From NCBI RefSeq assembly GCF_009765705.1, contig NZ_LMUX01000017.1, positions 1-64,000 on the forward strand: a DNA stretch of 64,000 nucleotides, in the 5' to 3' direction. The DNA is from Burkholderia sp. L27(2015). Its GTDB lineage: Bacteria; Pseudomonadota; Gammaproteobacteria; Burkholderiales; Burkholderiaceae. The notes under the pieces were generated by a model, which had not been told where the DNA came from, did not search any database, and was given only the letters and a program-made list of their open reading frames with translations. The position numbers and the translations under genes are program-made. Positions 1-8,459 of the stretch are shown here, piece after piece; position 1 is the stretch's first letter, and each line of letters begins with the position of its first letter.

Positions 1-651
1 CTCAATCCGTTCGATCTGACCAAGGTGTGGCCGCATAAGGACTATCCGCTGATCGAGGTCGGTTTTTTCGAACTGAACCGCAACCCGGAAAACTATTTCG
101 CCGACGTCGAGCAAGCGGCATTCGCGCCGTCCAATGTGGTGCCGGGCATCAGCTTTTCGCCGGACAAGATGCTGCAAGGGCGCTTGTTTTCATACGGCGA
201 TGCGCAACGGTATCGGCTCGGGGTCAACCACCATGCAATTCCGGTGAATTCGCCCAAGACCAAGTACCCCAGCTATCACCGCGATGGCCAGATGCGGGTG
301 GACGCCAACGCAGGCGCTCGCGTCGGTTACGAGCCCAATACCAAGGGCGAATGGCAGGAGCAACCGGATTTTTCCGAACCGCCGTTATCGATCGAAGGTG
401 CTGCGGACCATTGGAATCATCGCGTCGACACCGACTATTTCTCGCAAACCGGAGCGTTGTTCCGGCTGATGACGCCAGCGCAGCAGCAAGTCTTGTTCGA
501 GAATACGGCACGTTCGGTTGGCGGTGCTTCCAAGGCGATACAGGATCTGCACGTTAAGCACTGCACGCAGGCCGACCCTGCCTACGGCGCCGGGGTTGCG
601 AAGGCACTTAAGGCGGGGACGCCCGAGAAGACGCCAAACGCGGTCGTCTAG
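1..651 (+). CDS. Catalase, C-terminal part (cut by window start)
   Basis: This is the C-terminal 216 residues of a haem catalase, which dismutates hydrogen peroxide to water and oxygen. The frame is open from base 1, so the start lies outside the window. The sequence begins [16 protein letters not shown], a stretch typical of monofunctional catalases. The proximal haem ligand motif R-LFS-Y (Tyr codon at 193-195) lies in [14 protein letters not shown]. The conserved run after it ([20 protein letters not shown]) fits small-subunit catalases of the KatA type, and there is no C-terminal flavodoxin-like extension, so it is not the large HPII class. The next gene is convergent, starting its 3' end 37 bp away. 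Confidence 0.93.
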   Translation, partial: LNPFDLTKVWPHKDYPLIEVGFFELNRNPENYFADVEQAAFAPSNVVPGISFSPDKMLQGRLFSYGDAQRYRLGVNHHAIPVNSPKTKYPSYHRDGQMRVDANAGARVGYEPNTKGEWQEQPDFSEPPLSIEGAADHWNHRVDTDYFSQTGALFRLMTPAQQQVLFENTARSVGGASKAIQDLHVKHCTQADPAYGAGVAKALKAGTPEKTPNAVV

Positions 652-688
652 TGCGCTCTTGAGGATTGTGGATAAGCCAGTTCGGCGC

Positions 689-2446
689 TCATGCCGATCT
701 GGCTTGCGCGCGTGTGGCGAGGTTGGCTAATGCCAGCTCGAGCCGCACGTGGTATTCGTCTGTTAGCGAGAGCAGAGACCATAGCGGGGCGGCGGCAGTC
801 ATGAGCGCCATACCGAGGCCTGGTTCTTCCGAGCTCCAAAAAGCCCAATCGAGAGCGGTCCGTACATCGTCGATCCATCCGTCGGGCGCTTCCTGCCATT
901 TCTGGGACGCCCTGCGGCGCTGGCCAGGCAAGGTATCCCATGCATGCTGCGAATCTTGAAGATACGCCAGGCAATGCTCAGCGTGCTGCTTCTGGATGGC
1001 ATGATGTTCGCCGCTCGCGCGCAGCTTGTCGAAGGCGTAGGCCCGCGTCGTATCCAACAAGCGGTAGTAGACGGTGTCGCGGCTGATGTCGGCACAGAGC
1101 AGCGATTTCTCGGTCAAACTGGCAACGCCCTGATGGATGTCCGCGGCCGTCAGCGTTGGGCCGCGAGCCACCACACCGCTAGCTTGCAGGGTAAAGCTGC
1201 CTTTGAATACCGCCAGCCTGCGAAAGACGGTGCGCTCAAGCTCGGAAAGCGTCTCGTAGCTCCATTCGAGCATCGCGGGCAAAGTCTGGTGACGCGGATG
1301 CGCAGTACGCAGACCGCGGCTTAGAAGGTGCAACCTGTCGTCGAGATGGGTCAGCAGATCCTGGACGCCAAAGCGCTCCACACTGGTGGCGGCCAGCTCG
1401 ATCGCGAGCGGCAGACCATCGAGTTTTTGACACAGTTGCGCAATGGCGGGTGCGATTTCGTCGGTCAGATGAAACGAATCGAGGCTGGCACAGGCTCGTT
1501 CAAAGAAGAGTTGCACCGAGGCGCAACCGAGTGCTGCGGCGGCAGTGGGGCGCGCCGACAATGTCTTGCTCGCGAGCGGCGGCAGACGATAGACCCATTC
1601 ACCCTTCGCCCTGAGCGGTTCGCGGCTGGTGGCGAGGATGCGGATTTGCGGCGCGCCCTGCAAGATGTCCTGCGTCAAAAGCGCAATCGCCTCGATCAGG
1701 TGCTCGCAGGTATCGAGCACGATCAGCATGTGTTTGTCTTGCAGAAAATCAATCAAATCGGCCGCACGATCGCCTGAGTGAGTCGTTATGCCGAGGCTCG
1801 TTGCGAGTGCATTGGGAAGGTGTGCAGGATCGCTGATCGAAGCGAGATCGGCGAAACGGGCGCCATGCTCGAACGCGCCCGCAGCGGCGTGGGCGACCGC
1901 CAGTGCGACCGTCGTTTTACCCATTCCGCCCGGCCCGACCAACGTGACAAAACGATGCGACCTGAGCATGGTTTCGAGCAGTTCGAGCGTGTCGTCTCGC
2001 CCTATCATGCGCGTCAGTGGCGTTGGCAGCTTATGACTATGTTTTGTCGTATCGCCGGCAAAATGCTCGAATTTGATTTGGGTTGCGTCTTTTGCGACAT
2101 CTTTGAGCGAACGTGTGAGCGGCGCCACGAACGAGTAACCTCGGCCCGCCACGTTCTCGATGTAACGGTTGTCCGCCTGACCTTGGCCCAGCGCTTTACG
2201 CAGCGCGCCGACGTGCACCCTGAGATTGGATTCCTCGACAACCGTCTTGGGCCAGACGCTGGCTATCAGCGCTTCCTTGCTGACCGTTTCGCCCGCGTGC
2301 TCGATCAACACGACAAGAATCTCGAACGCCCGGCCGCCAAGGCGCAGTGGCTTGCCGCCGTCAAGCAATAGCCGCTGTTCAGGAATGAGTTCGAAGGTAT
2401 CGAAACTCAGGGTTCTGGCACCGGGCTCGCTTAACTGGTCAGCCAT
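689..2446 (-). CDS. Winged-helix DNA-binding protein with STAND-like ATPase domain, apparently short
   Basis: Predicted cytoplasmic transcription regulator of 585 residues. Residues 12-110 form an OmpR/CadC-type winged helix (SKEALIASVWP, then ESNLRVHVGALRKALG, ending GRGYSFVAPL). Residues 145-440 form an AP/NB-ARC-like ATPase with Walker A GPGGMGKTT (171-179) and Walker B LIVLDTCEHL (241-250). Family members I know usually carry several hundred more residues of helical repeats after the ATPase. Here the frame stops soon after the start of that region, so the protein is either a short form or a truncated gene. GAGAG lies just before the ATG. The target is unknown; the catalase is its convergent neighbour. 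Confidence 0.8.
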   Translation of the reverse strand: MADQLSEPGARTLSFDTFELIPEQRLLLDGGKPLRLGGRAFEILVVLIEHAGETVSKEALIASVWPKTVVEESNLRVHVGALRKALGQGQADNRYIENVAGRGYSFVAPLTRSLKDVAKDATQIKFEHFAGDTTKHSHKLPTPLTRMIGRDDTLELLETMLRSHRFVTLVGPGGMGKTTVALAVAHAAAGAFEHGARFADLASISDPAHLPNALATSLGITTHSGDRAADLIDFLQDKHMLIVLDTCEHLIEAIALLTQDILQGAPQIRILATSREPLRAKGEWVYRLPPLASKTLSARPTAAAALGCASVQLFFERACASLDSFHLTDEIAPAIAQLCQKLDGLPLAIELAATSVERFGVQDLLTHLDDRLHLLSRGLRTAHPRHQTLPAMLEWSYETLSELERTVFRRLAVFKGSFTLQASGVVARGPTLTAADIHQGVASLTEKSLLCADISRDTVYYRLLDTTRAYAFDKLRASGEHHAIQKQHAEHCLAYLQDSQHAWDTLPGQRRRASQKWQEAPDGWIDDVRTALDWAFWSSEEPGLGMALMTAAAPLWSLLSLTDEYHVRLELALANLATRAQARSA

Positions 2447-3099
2447 GGGACTCTCGCTTAACGGTCATAACCGGGCGATCTATGGAGCAATCGCAGTATG
2501 GACAGGTTACTTGGAGCCGACGGTTTCGTGCCGAAGTTGAAGCAGGCGCTTTAACAACTCAGCATCTGATACTTCGGAGAACACCATACCGGATTCTGGC
2601 GCGGCGCGAAGCCTGTGTCTAGCGTCGCAATATAAATCGACGTGCAGCGTCCACATTGCGAGGCGTGCACAACTATGGGGACAGACGCGCGCGGTGATAT
2701 TCGCTGAACGAAGCAATCGATGCGACACAGAATAATTAACAAGTTTTTACTAACACCCGTAGCCATCCCAGTCCTACGATAAGTCTAGTCGAGGCGCTTT
2801 CGATCTGTGGCTGGCGATTTGCGCCGAACGACTTGTGGCTAGCGATAGCCATCGAAATTAAGCCACGATGTTCTTCGCCGTCGAGCACCCGATACCGCTC
2901 AACAAACCCATCGACCAATACCATTGAGCAATAGATTCACCTTCACGTTTCTGGTGTGATTGCCTCTGTGCTTTTGTGTACCGCATCCGGTTGATCTGGA
3001 TATGTTTTATTTGAACAAGAACGTGGTGCGGACACACTCTGCGCCGGCGTCCACCGACTCCAACCGATCTCAGTCCACTCCTTTTCCCATGGTGCAAAA
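2447..3099. other. Intergenic region of about 650 bp with no supported gene
   Basis: No convincing gene, RNA or repeat is seen here. Short open frames exist on both strands, but none has a good ribosome-binding site or a recognisable product. The stretch is less GC-rich than its surroundings and presumably contains the promoter of the winged-helix regulator on the minus strand. Confidence 0.5.
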
Positions 3100-3348
3100 A
3101 TGTACGAGAAAAACGCTCTTGATACAGCACGATTGATTGCCGCCGCACAAGCGAACAGTGCAGATGCGCGTATGTGGCGTTGGTATGCGGATGCTATGGA
3201 GGAACGGCGTCTGAGGTGTCAATGGAAAGACCGCTATTGGGTGGTCACGCTCGATGGCCGCAATATCTCGTCCGATCAGTCGTTTGATTCCGCGTTGCGC
3301 GCCGCGCAGATCATGGATAGTGCGTTGGTTGGATTGCAGCGTGCTTAG
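3100..3348 (+). CDS. Small hypothetical protein (82 aa)
   Basis: I do not recognise this gene. The 82-residue product is soluble with no signal peptide. It has a Trp/Tyr-rich centre (MWRWYADAM, then KDRYWVVTLDG) followed by a short amphipathic helix, which suggests a compact alpha/beta fold. Codon usage looks native. There is no clear Shine-Dalgarno sequence before the ATG, so the start is uncertain. It lies 25 bp before a small membrane protein gene and may be cotranscribed with it. Confidence 0.5.
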   Translation: MYEKNALDTARLIAAAQANSADARMWRWYADAMEERRLRCQWKDRYWVVTLDGRNISSDQSFDSALRAAQIMDSALVGLQRA

Positions 3349-3373
3349 GCGGGCTTCTTGTCCAACGGATGTC

Positions 3374-3817
3374 ATGTCGAACGGCATTGTGGTCGAGCTC
3401 GACCCCGAGCAAAACCCCGGCTCCGCGAAGACCGTGCGAGCGCCACGCGAGATGTCGCGTGCGGCGCGCCTATCGGTTTATATCGCGACCATCTGGGTGT
3501 GGCTGGAACTGCCATGGGAATTGCTCGCCGGCAGCACGGAAGGCCAGATTTTTGCGGTACTGGTTTCCAAATTGATCTTCCTGCTCGCGGCGATTCTCAC
3601 TGTGATGGGCAGCGCGTGGGGGCGCTACCCGTTTCTTTTTATTTGCGGACTCAGCGTGTGGGCGATTGCCCCGGCCTTGCCGATGGAGTTCGAAAAATTT
3701 CCGCTGGCCTTTGTTCTCTCGGCGGGCGAACTTGTCACCAAGGCGGCGGCCTTTCTTGCGATTCATGGGGGCTGCCGCCGAGTTCTCTCTGCGGTGCGCA
3801 GGTCGGTTATCGGCTAG
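3374..3817 (+). CDS. Small membrane protein of unknown function (147 aa)
   Basis: Unrecognised integral membrane protein with about four hydrophobic segments: roughly residues 35-50 (YIATIWVWLELPWELL), 58-78 (a Leu/Ile/Val-rich run), 84-102 (YPFLFICGLSVWAIAPAL) and 112-132. The N-terminal 30 residues are polar and the C-terminus is basic. I chose the ATG at 3374 because the longer frame upstream overlaps the preceding small gene and gives an Arg-rich, unlikely N-terminus. No family assignment is possible from the sequence alone. Confidence 0.55.
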   Translation: MSNGIVVELDPEQNPGSAKTVRAPREMSRAARLSVYIATIWVWLELPWELLAGSTEGQIFAVLVSKLIFLLAAILTVMGSAWGRYPFLFICGLSVWAIAPALPMEFEKFPLAFVLSAGELVTKAAAFLAIHGGCRRVLSAVRRSVIG

Positions 3818-4056
3818 ACGGCCTGACGGATGTCGGCGCCATTTAGCCGGCTCAGGGAGTTCAGCCAGCCAGGTCATTCCAACCCGCCAAGGTATTCCAA
3901 CACCCGGCTGCGTCGCCTGACGCTACGCCCGATTACCCCCAAGCGCTAAAAAAGTCACAGTTATCGAAGGCGGTGCTAGCCGGGAAGACTCGCGCACGCT
4001 ACATTCCGAAATCAGGCGCCCGCCAACACCCGCGGTGCGCCGTTGCGGAGAGTCGT

Positions 4057-4977
4057 GTGGAAATAAAATGGATGGAAGATTTTCTCGCCCTGGCGCAAGC
4101 GCAAAGCTTCTCGCGAGCCGCGGAGCTGCGCAATGTCACGCAGTCCGGTCTGAGCCGACGGATTCGTTCGCTGGAACAATGGGTAGGCGCAGCGCTTGTC
4201 GATCGCAGCGGCTACCCGGCCACGCTCACACCGGCGGGCAAATTATTCAAGGAAAACGCCGAGGAAATCCTGCGTCAGTTGTTCGATACGCGCGCCGTGA
4301 TCCGCAAGCAGCAGCGCTTGCCTGGCATGGCGTTGCAGATCGCCGCCGGCCACACGCTCTCGCTGAATTTTCTGCCGCCGTGGTTGCATGGCTTGCGCAG
4401 CAGCTACGGGGAATTGAGCGTGCGCATCATTGCCAGCAACGTGCACGACGCCGTGCTCACGCTGGTCAACGGCGGCTGCGAATTGATGCTGGCCTATCAC
4501 CACGCCGCACTGCCAGTGCAGCTCGATGCACAACGTTACACGTACGTGACGGTCGGCCAGGACACCCTGATGCCCTTGTGCAAACCGGGACCGCGGGGCG
4601 CACCGGCGTTTCGACTGCCAGGCAGCAAAGCGCATGCGCTGCCTTTGCTGGCTTACAACCCTGCCTCCTTCTTCGGCCGTTGCATGCAATTGGTGCTTAC
4701 GCGCGCGCAAGGCGCCTCGGGTTCTCAACCCTATTTGCATCCCTGCTACGAAGCCGATATGTCCGAATTGTTGAAATACATGGCCTTGCAAGGCGATGGG
4801 CTGGCCTGGTTGCCGCACAGTGCAGCCGTCGACGAACTCGAGCGCGGCTTGCTGGTGCCGGCGGGCGGTAAGAAATGGTCGCTCGATCTCGAGATCCGGC
4901 TCTACCGCGACGTGCTCAATCAGGATCCCATGCTCGAACGCCTATGGCAGTTCTTGTGCGCCAAGCATGCCAAATAG
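4057..4977 (+). CDS. LysR-family transcriptional regulator (beside dadA)
   Basis: LysR-type regulator of 306 residues if translation starts at the GTG at 4057, which gives the N-terminus (V/M)EIKWMEDFLALA usual for this subgroup. The longer upstream frame has no such conservation. The N-terminal helix-turn-helix is seen in SFSRAAELRNVTQSGLSRRI (about residues 17-36), followed by an effector-binding domain with the hinge near residue 90. It lies 170 bp upstream of, and codirectional with, a D-amino-acid dehydrogenase gene and an amino-acid-binding protein gene, so an amino-acid effector and control of those two genes are likely but inferred. Confidence 0.85.
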   Translation: MEIKWMEDFLALAQAQSFSRAAELRNVTQSGLSRRIRSLEQWVGAALVDRSGYPATLTPAGKLFKENAEEILRQLFDTRAVIRKQQRLPGMALQIAAGHTLSLNFLPPWLHGLRSSYGELSVRIIASNVHDAVLTLVNGGCELMLAYHHAALPVQLDAQRYTYVTVGQDTLMPLCKPGPRGAPAFRLPGSKAHALPLLAYNPASFFGRCMQLVLTRAQGASGSQPYLHPCYEADMSELLKYMALQGDGLAWLPHSAAVDELERGLLVPAGGKKWSLDLEIRLYRDVLNQDPMLERLWQFLCAKHAK

Positions 4978-5147
4978 GGCTTTGCAAGAGCGGCACGCAG
5001 GCTATGCCGATTTCGCATACATTACGACTAAATTCGCATACATGTTTTTTTTTGCCTCGCTACCATGCGCTCAGCACCGGAGTGCTCTATCCGGTTTTCC
5101 GGCTTTGGCAGGACGTGCACGGATGCGCGTAGCGCGATCAGGACATT

Positions 5148-6398
5148 ATGAGAATCTGCATTTTGGGCGGTGGGGTGGTGGGCGTGACCACCGCCTACTA
5201 CCTTGCGCGCGAGGGGCATCAGGTTACGCTGCTGGAGCGGCACGATCGCGTGGCGCAGGAGGCAAGCTTCGCCAACGGCGCCCAGCTCAGCTATAGCTAC
5301 GTCGCGCCGCTGGCCGATCCCGCTGTGTTGCCCAAGTTGCCGGCCTGGCTATTGAGTCGCGATTCGGCGCTACGTTTCGTACCTCAGCTCGATATTCAGC
5401 AATGGCGCTGGTGTCTGGCTTTTCTGCGTGCGTGCACGAGCGCGGCTAGCCGGGCCGCGACCGCGCAATTGCTGTCACTGAGTTTCCTCAGCCGCAGCTT
5501 GTTGCATGAGCTGATCGCAACTGAGGGGTTGCGATTCGATCACGTTGCCAACGGCAAGCTCGTGGTGTATCGCAATCCGGCGGGGTTTGCCGCAGCGCAG
5601 CGTCAGATGGTGTATCAAGCCCAGCTTGGATGCGCGCAGACGGCGCTCGATGCGGCGGGTTGCGTCGCGCTCGAACCGGCGCTCGCGCATCTGCACAAGG
5701 AATTGGCGGGCGGTATTCATACCCCGGGCGAGGATGTGGGAGATTGCCGCAAATTTACCGAAGGCGTGGCGGCGCTGGCCGTGGCCAAGCATGGTGTCGA
5801 GCTGCGTTTAGGGATAGAGCTTATCGGGTTGCGCCGAATGGATAAGCGCATCGTTGCCGTGCACACTTCGGCAGGAGACATTGAGGCGGATGCCTTCGTA
5901 ACGTGCCTGGGCGTGGGCAGCGCGGCCATGCTTGCGCCGCTGGGCATTACTTTGCCGCTGTATCCGCTGAAAGGTTACAGTCTCACCGCAGCGGTGCGCG
6001 AGCCTGAGTACGCGCCGCGCGTGAGCATTACGGACATCGATCACAAGGTGGTGTACGCGCCGCTCGCGGACCAGTTGCGGGTGGCTGGCATGGTCGACTT
6101 GATCGGCATGAGCAAAACGCCCGATCCGGCGCGCCTCGCATTGCTGCGCCGGCACGGCCGGGCCATGTTCGAGCGCGCGGCCGATTTCGACGCTGCGCGC
6201 GAGTGGTGCGGCATGCGACCGGCCACGCCCGACAGCAAGCCACTGATAGGTGCGACGCCGTATCGCAACTTGTGGCTCAACACGGGGCAGGGTGCGCTGG
6301 GTTTTACGCTGGCGTGCGGCAGTGCGCAAACCCTCGCCGATCTGGTGGCCGGGCGTGCGTCACGGCTGGACGCCAAGGCATTTGAATTGGGTCGCTGA
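5148..6398 (+). CDS. dadA: D-amino-acid dehydrogenase (DadA family), FAD-dependent
   Basis: Oxidatively deaminates D-amino acids to 2-oxo acids, passing electrons to the respiratory chain at the inner face of the cytoplasmic membrane. The protein has 416 residues, the usual length for DadA. The N-terminal dinucleotide-binding motif is ILGGGVVGVTTAYYLAREGH (residues 4-23), followed by the acidic residue binding the FAD ribose (LLER). The C-terminus has the family signature GMRPATPDSKPLIG and NTGQGALGFTLACGS. AGGA stands eight bases before the ATG. The neighbouring periplasmic binding protein and LysR regulator suggest a small amino-acid uptake and degradation unit. Substrate preference cannot be read from the sequence, and a second dadA may exist elsewhere. 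Confidence 0.88.
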   Translation: MRICILGGGVVGVTTAYYLAREGHQVTLLERHDRVAQEASFANGAQLSYSYVAPLADPAVLPKLPAWLLSRDSALRFVPQLDIQQWRWCLAFLRACTSAASRAATAQLLSLSFLSRSLLHELIATEGLRFDHVANGKLVVYRNPAGFAAAQRQMVYQAQLGCAQTALDAAGCVALEPALAHLHKELAGGIHTPGEDVGDCRKFTEGVAALAVAKHGVELRLGIELIGLRRMDKRIVAVHTSAGDIEADAFVTCLGVGSAAMLAPLGITLPLYPLKGYSLTAAVREPEYAPRVSITDIDHKVVYAPLADQLRVAGMVDLIGMSKTPDPARLALLRRHGRAMFERAADFDAAREWCGMRPATPDSKPLIGATPYRNLWLNTGQGALGFTLACGSAQTLADLVAGRASRLDAKAFELGR

Positions 6399-6457
6399 AT
6401 GGTCGGCGTACCGATGAAGCAAGAGGTTGTTCCAACTACTGTAAATAGGAGCTGTTC

Positions 6458-7354
6458 ATGGGCGTTTTGAAGGTATTCGCGGCCAGTATGGCGATAGCAC
6501 TGACCGCAGCCAGTGCGCACGGTGAAGAACTCACCGGCACCCTGAAAAAAATCAAGGATACGGGGGTGATTTCACTCGGTGTACGCGAGGCGTCGGTTCC
6601 GTTCTCGTACTACGACAATAACCAGCAGACGATCGGCTATTCGCAAGACATCGGGATGCTGATCGTAGCGGCTTTGAAAACGCAGCTCAATATCCCCGAT
6701 CTGAAGGTCAAGCAGACGCCGGTGACGTCGCAAAACCGGATTCCGCTGATCCAGAACGGCACCATCGATCTGGAGTGTGGTTCGACCACCAATACGTTTG
6801 AACGCGAGAACCAGGCCGGCTTCTCCGACAGCATCTTCCTGTACGGTATCCGCTTTATTACCCGCAAGGACTCCGGCATCAAGGATTTCGGCGATCTCGC
6901 CGGCAAGACGGTGGCGACCACTGCGGGCACCTCGGACGAACGCATGCTGCGCAAGATGAATCAAGACAAGCAGATGAACATGACGATCGTCAGCGGCAAG
7001 GATCACCCCGAGTCGTTCCTGAACGTGACAACCGGCCGTGCGGTGGCGTTCGTGATGGATGAGCCGTTGCTGTACGGCGAGCGCGCCAAGGTATCGGATC
7101 CCGACGATTACGTGGTGCTCGGCACGCCGCCTGTGTCTGAGAACTACGCCTGCATGCTGCGCAAGGACGATCCTCAGTTCAAGCAATTCATCGACAAGGT
7201 GATCGTGAAGCTGGAAACATCGCCGGCCGGTATCGCGCTCTACAACAAATGGTTTATGTCACCGATTCCGCCCAAGGGAATCAACATGAACTATCCGTTG
7301 AGCCCGGAGATGAAAGAGTTGTTTGCGCATCCGAACGACAAAGCGCTGGACTAA
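6458..7354 (+). CDS. Amino-acid ABC transporter periplasmic binding protein (GltI-like)
   Basis: Solute-binding protein (family 3) of 298 residues that captures an amino acid in the periplasm. A Sec signal peptide covers residues 1-22 with likely cleavage after AHG. The mature part begins LTGTLKKIKDTGVISLGVRE, and later has DLECGSTTNTFERENQAGFS and FVMDEPLLYG, typical of the glutamate/aspartate-binding GltI group. AGGAG precedes the ATG by six bases. No permease or ATPase gene follows, so it must share the membrane parts of another importer. Its place right after dadA suggests it supplies that enzyme's substrate. Glutamate/aspartate specificity is inferred from similarity only. Confidence 0.87.
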   Translation: MGVLKVFAASMAIALTAASAHGEELTGTLKKIKDTGVISLGVREASVPFSYYDNNQQTIGYSQDIGMLIVAALKTQLNIPDLKVKQTPVTSQNRIPLIQNGTIDLECGSTTNTFERENQAGFSDSIFLYGIRFITRKDSGIKDFGDLAGKTVATTAGTSDERMLRKMNQDKQMNMTIVSGKDHPESFLNVTTGRAVAFVMDEPLLYGERAKVSDPDDYVVLGTPPVSENYACMLRKDDPQFKQFIDKVIVKLETSPAGIALYNKWFMSPIPPKGINMNYPLSPEMKELFAHPNDKALD

Positions 7355-7406
7355 GGTGCGCTTGTAAAGCAGAGCAGCGGGGCTTGCAGGTCGGCCCCGT
7401 CGACAC

Positions 7407-8309
7407 TCAAGCAGGCCGCGTTTCCAGCGCGGCCTCCCGCAAAGCCGCCAGGAATTGCTGTACCGAAGGGCTGGATTCAAAGCGGCGGTACGCCAGGCTC
7501 AGCGTAACCCGCGGCGCAATGCCATCGATCGGGATGTAGCGCACACCCTCGGCGTGCAACGAGCGCATCGCCGCCGGCACGATGGAAATGCCCAGGCCTG
7601 CTGCAACCAAATGTATCGTCGAGGCCAACTGCGGCGCTTCCTGCGTCACGTTGGGGCTGAAGCCCACCTGGGCACATGCGGCGACGATCGCGTCGAACAC
7701 GCCGGGGCCCGTCTGCCGCGCGTACAACACAAAATCTTCCTGTGCGATATCGGCGAGCGTGAGCCGCGGGCTTGCACTCAAACGATGGCTGGTCGACATG
7801 ACGATCAGCATCGGTTCGTCGAAGAGGCCCTCGGTTTCAAGCGTGTCGTACTGCTTGGACATGGGCCGCACGATCGCCAGATCCAGCCGGTTGTCGCGTA
7901 TTGACTCCAGTAGCGCGACCGAATTGCCTTCTCGCAAGGTGAGCGTGACGCCGGGGTGGGTTTCGCGAAACTTCAGGATGACCCTGGGCACGAACGGATG
8001 GAACGAAGCGGACACGGTAAAGCCGATTTGCAGCGCGCCGAGTTCACCGCGCGCGGCGCGGCGCGCATTGTCGCTGGCACGCGCCGCGGCAGCCAGCGTA
8101 GCGCGTGCATCGACCAGAAACACTTCGCCCACTTCAGTCAACTGTATGCCGCGCGCAAGCCGTTTGAAAAGCGGCGCGCCCAACTCGCGTTCGAGCTGCT
8201 GGATTTGCTGGCTAAGAGGCGGCTGCCCAATGCCTAGGCGCGCCGCCGCCCGCGTAAAGTGCTGCTCTTCGGCGACGGCAACAAAATAGCGCAGGTGACG
8301 CAGTTCCAT
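7407..8309 (-). CDS. LysR-family transcriptional regulator (divergent to MFS transporter)
   Basis: LysR-type regulator of 300 residues. The helix-turn-helix lies in HFTRAAARLGIGQPPLSQQI (residues 17-36), a variant typical of the BenM/CatM/CbbR-like branch, followed by the linker helix and a periplasmic-binding-protein-like effector domain. It is transcribed away from an MFS transporter gene across a 150-bp gap. That gap holds a 7-bp inverted repeat with T-N11-A geometry (8344-8362), so this protein probably controls itself and the transporter. The effector is unknown. Confidence 0.88.
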   Translation of the reverse strand: MELRHLRYFVAVAEEQHFTRAAARLGIGQPPLSQQIQQLERELGAPLFKRLARGIQLTEVGEVFLVDARATLAAAARASDNARRAARGELGALQIGFTVSASFHPFVPRVILKFRETHPGVTLTLREGNSVALLESIRDNRLDLAIVRPMSKQYDTLETEGLFDEPMLIVMSTSHRLSASPRLTLADIAQEDFVLYARQTGPGVFDAIVAACAQVGFSPNVTQEAPQLASTIHLVAAGLGISIVPAAMRSLHAEGVRYIPIDGIAPRVTLSLAYRRFESSPSVQQFLAALREAALETRPA

Positions 8310-8343
8310 CGGCGATCTGTTTTGAATATGAAGAATGCCACTA

Positions 8344-8362
8344 TTATATATTGGATATATAA
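8344..8362. promoter_or_regulatory. Candidate LysR operator between LysR gene and MFS gene
   Basis: Perfect 7-bp inverted repeat TTATATA-TTGGA-TATATAA in the divergent intergenic region. Spacing and AT-rich arms fit a LysR-type T-N11-A recognition box. It lies 35 bp before the LysR start codon and 98 bp before the MFS start codon. Binding is inferred. Confidence 0.5.
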
Positions 8363-8459
8363 GCGGATTTTACGTAATCTTGGAAGGTGGACGTCATCGA
8401 ATGTGACGACACGGAATTCACTTCGCCGAGTTGAACATCAATGAAGGAGCAAGGCCATC

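Noticed and set aside
2507-2728. Small minus-strand gene upstream of the winged-helix regulator
   Set aside because: No ribosome-binding site, mixed composition, and no recognisable product.
5109-5122. Sigma-54 promoter before dadA (TGGCAGGACGTGCA)
   Set aside because: The GG and GC doublets are two bases too close together, which sigma-54 does not tolerate.
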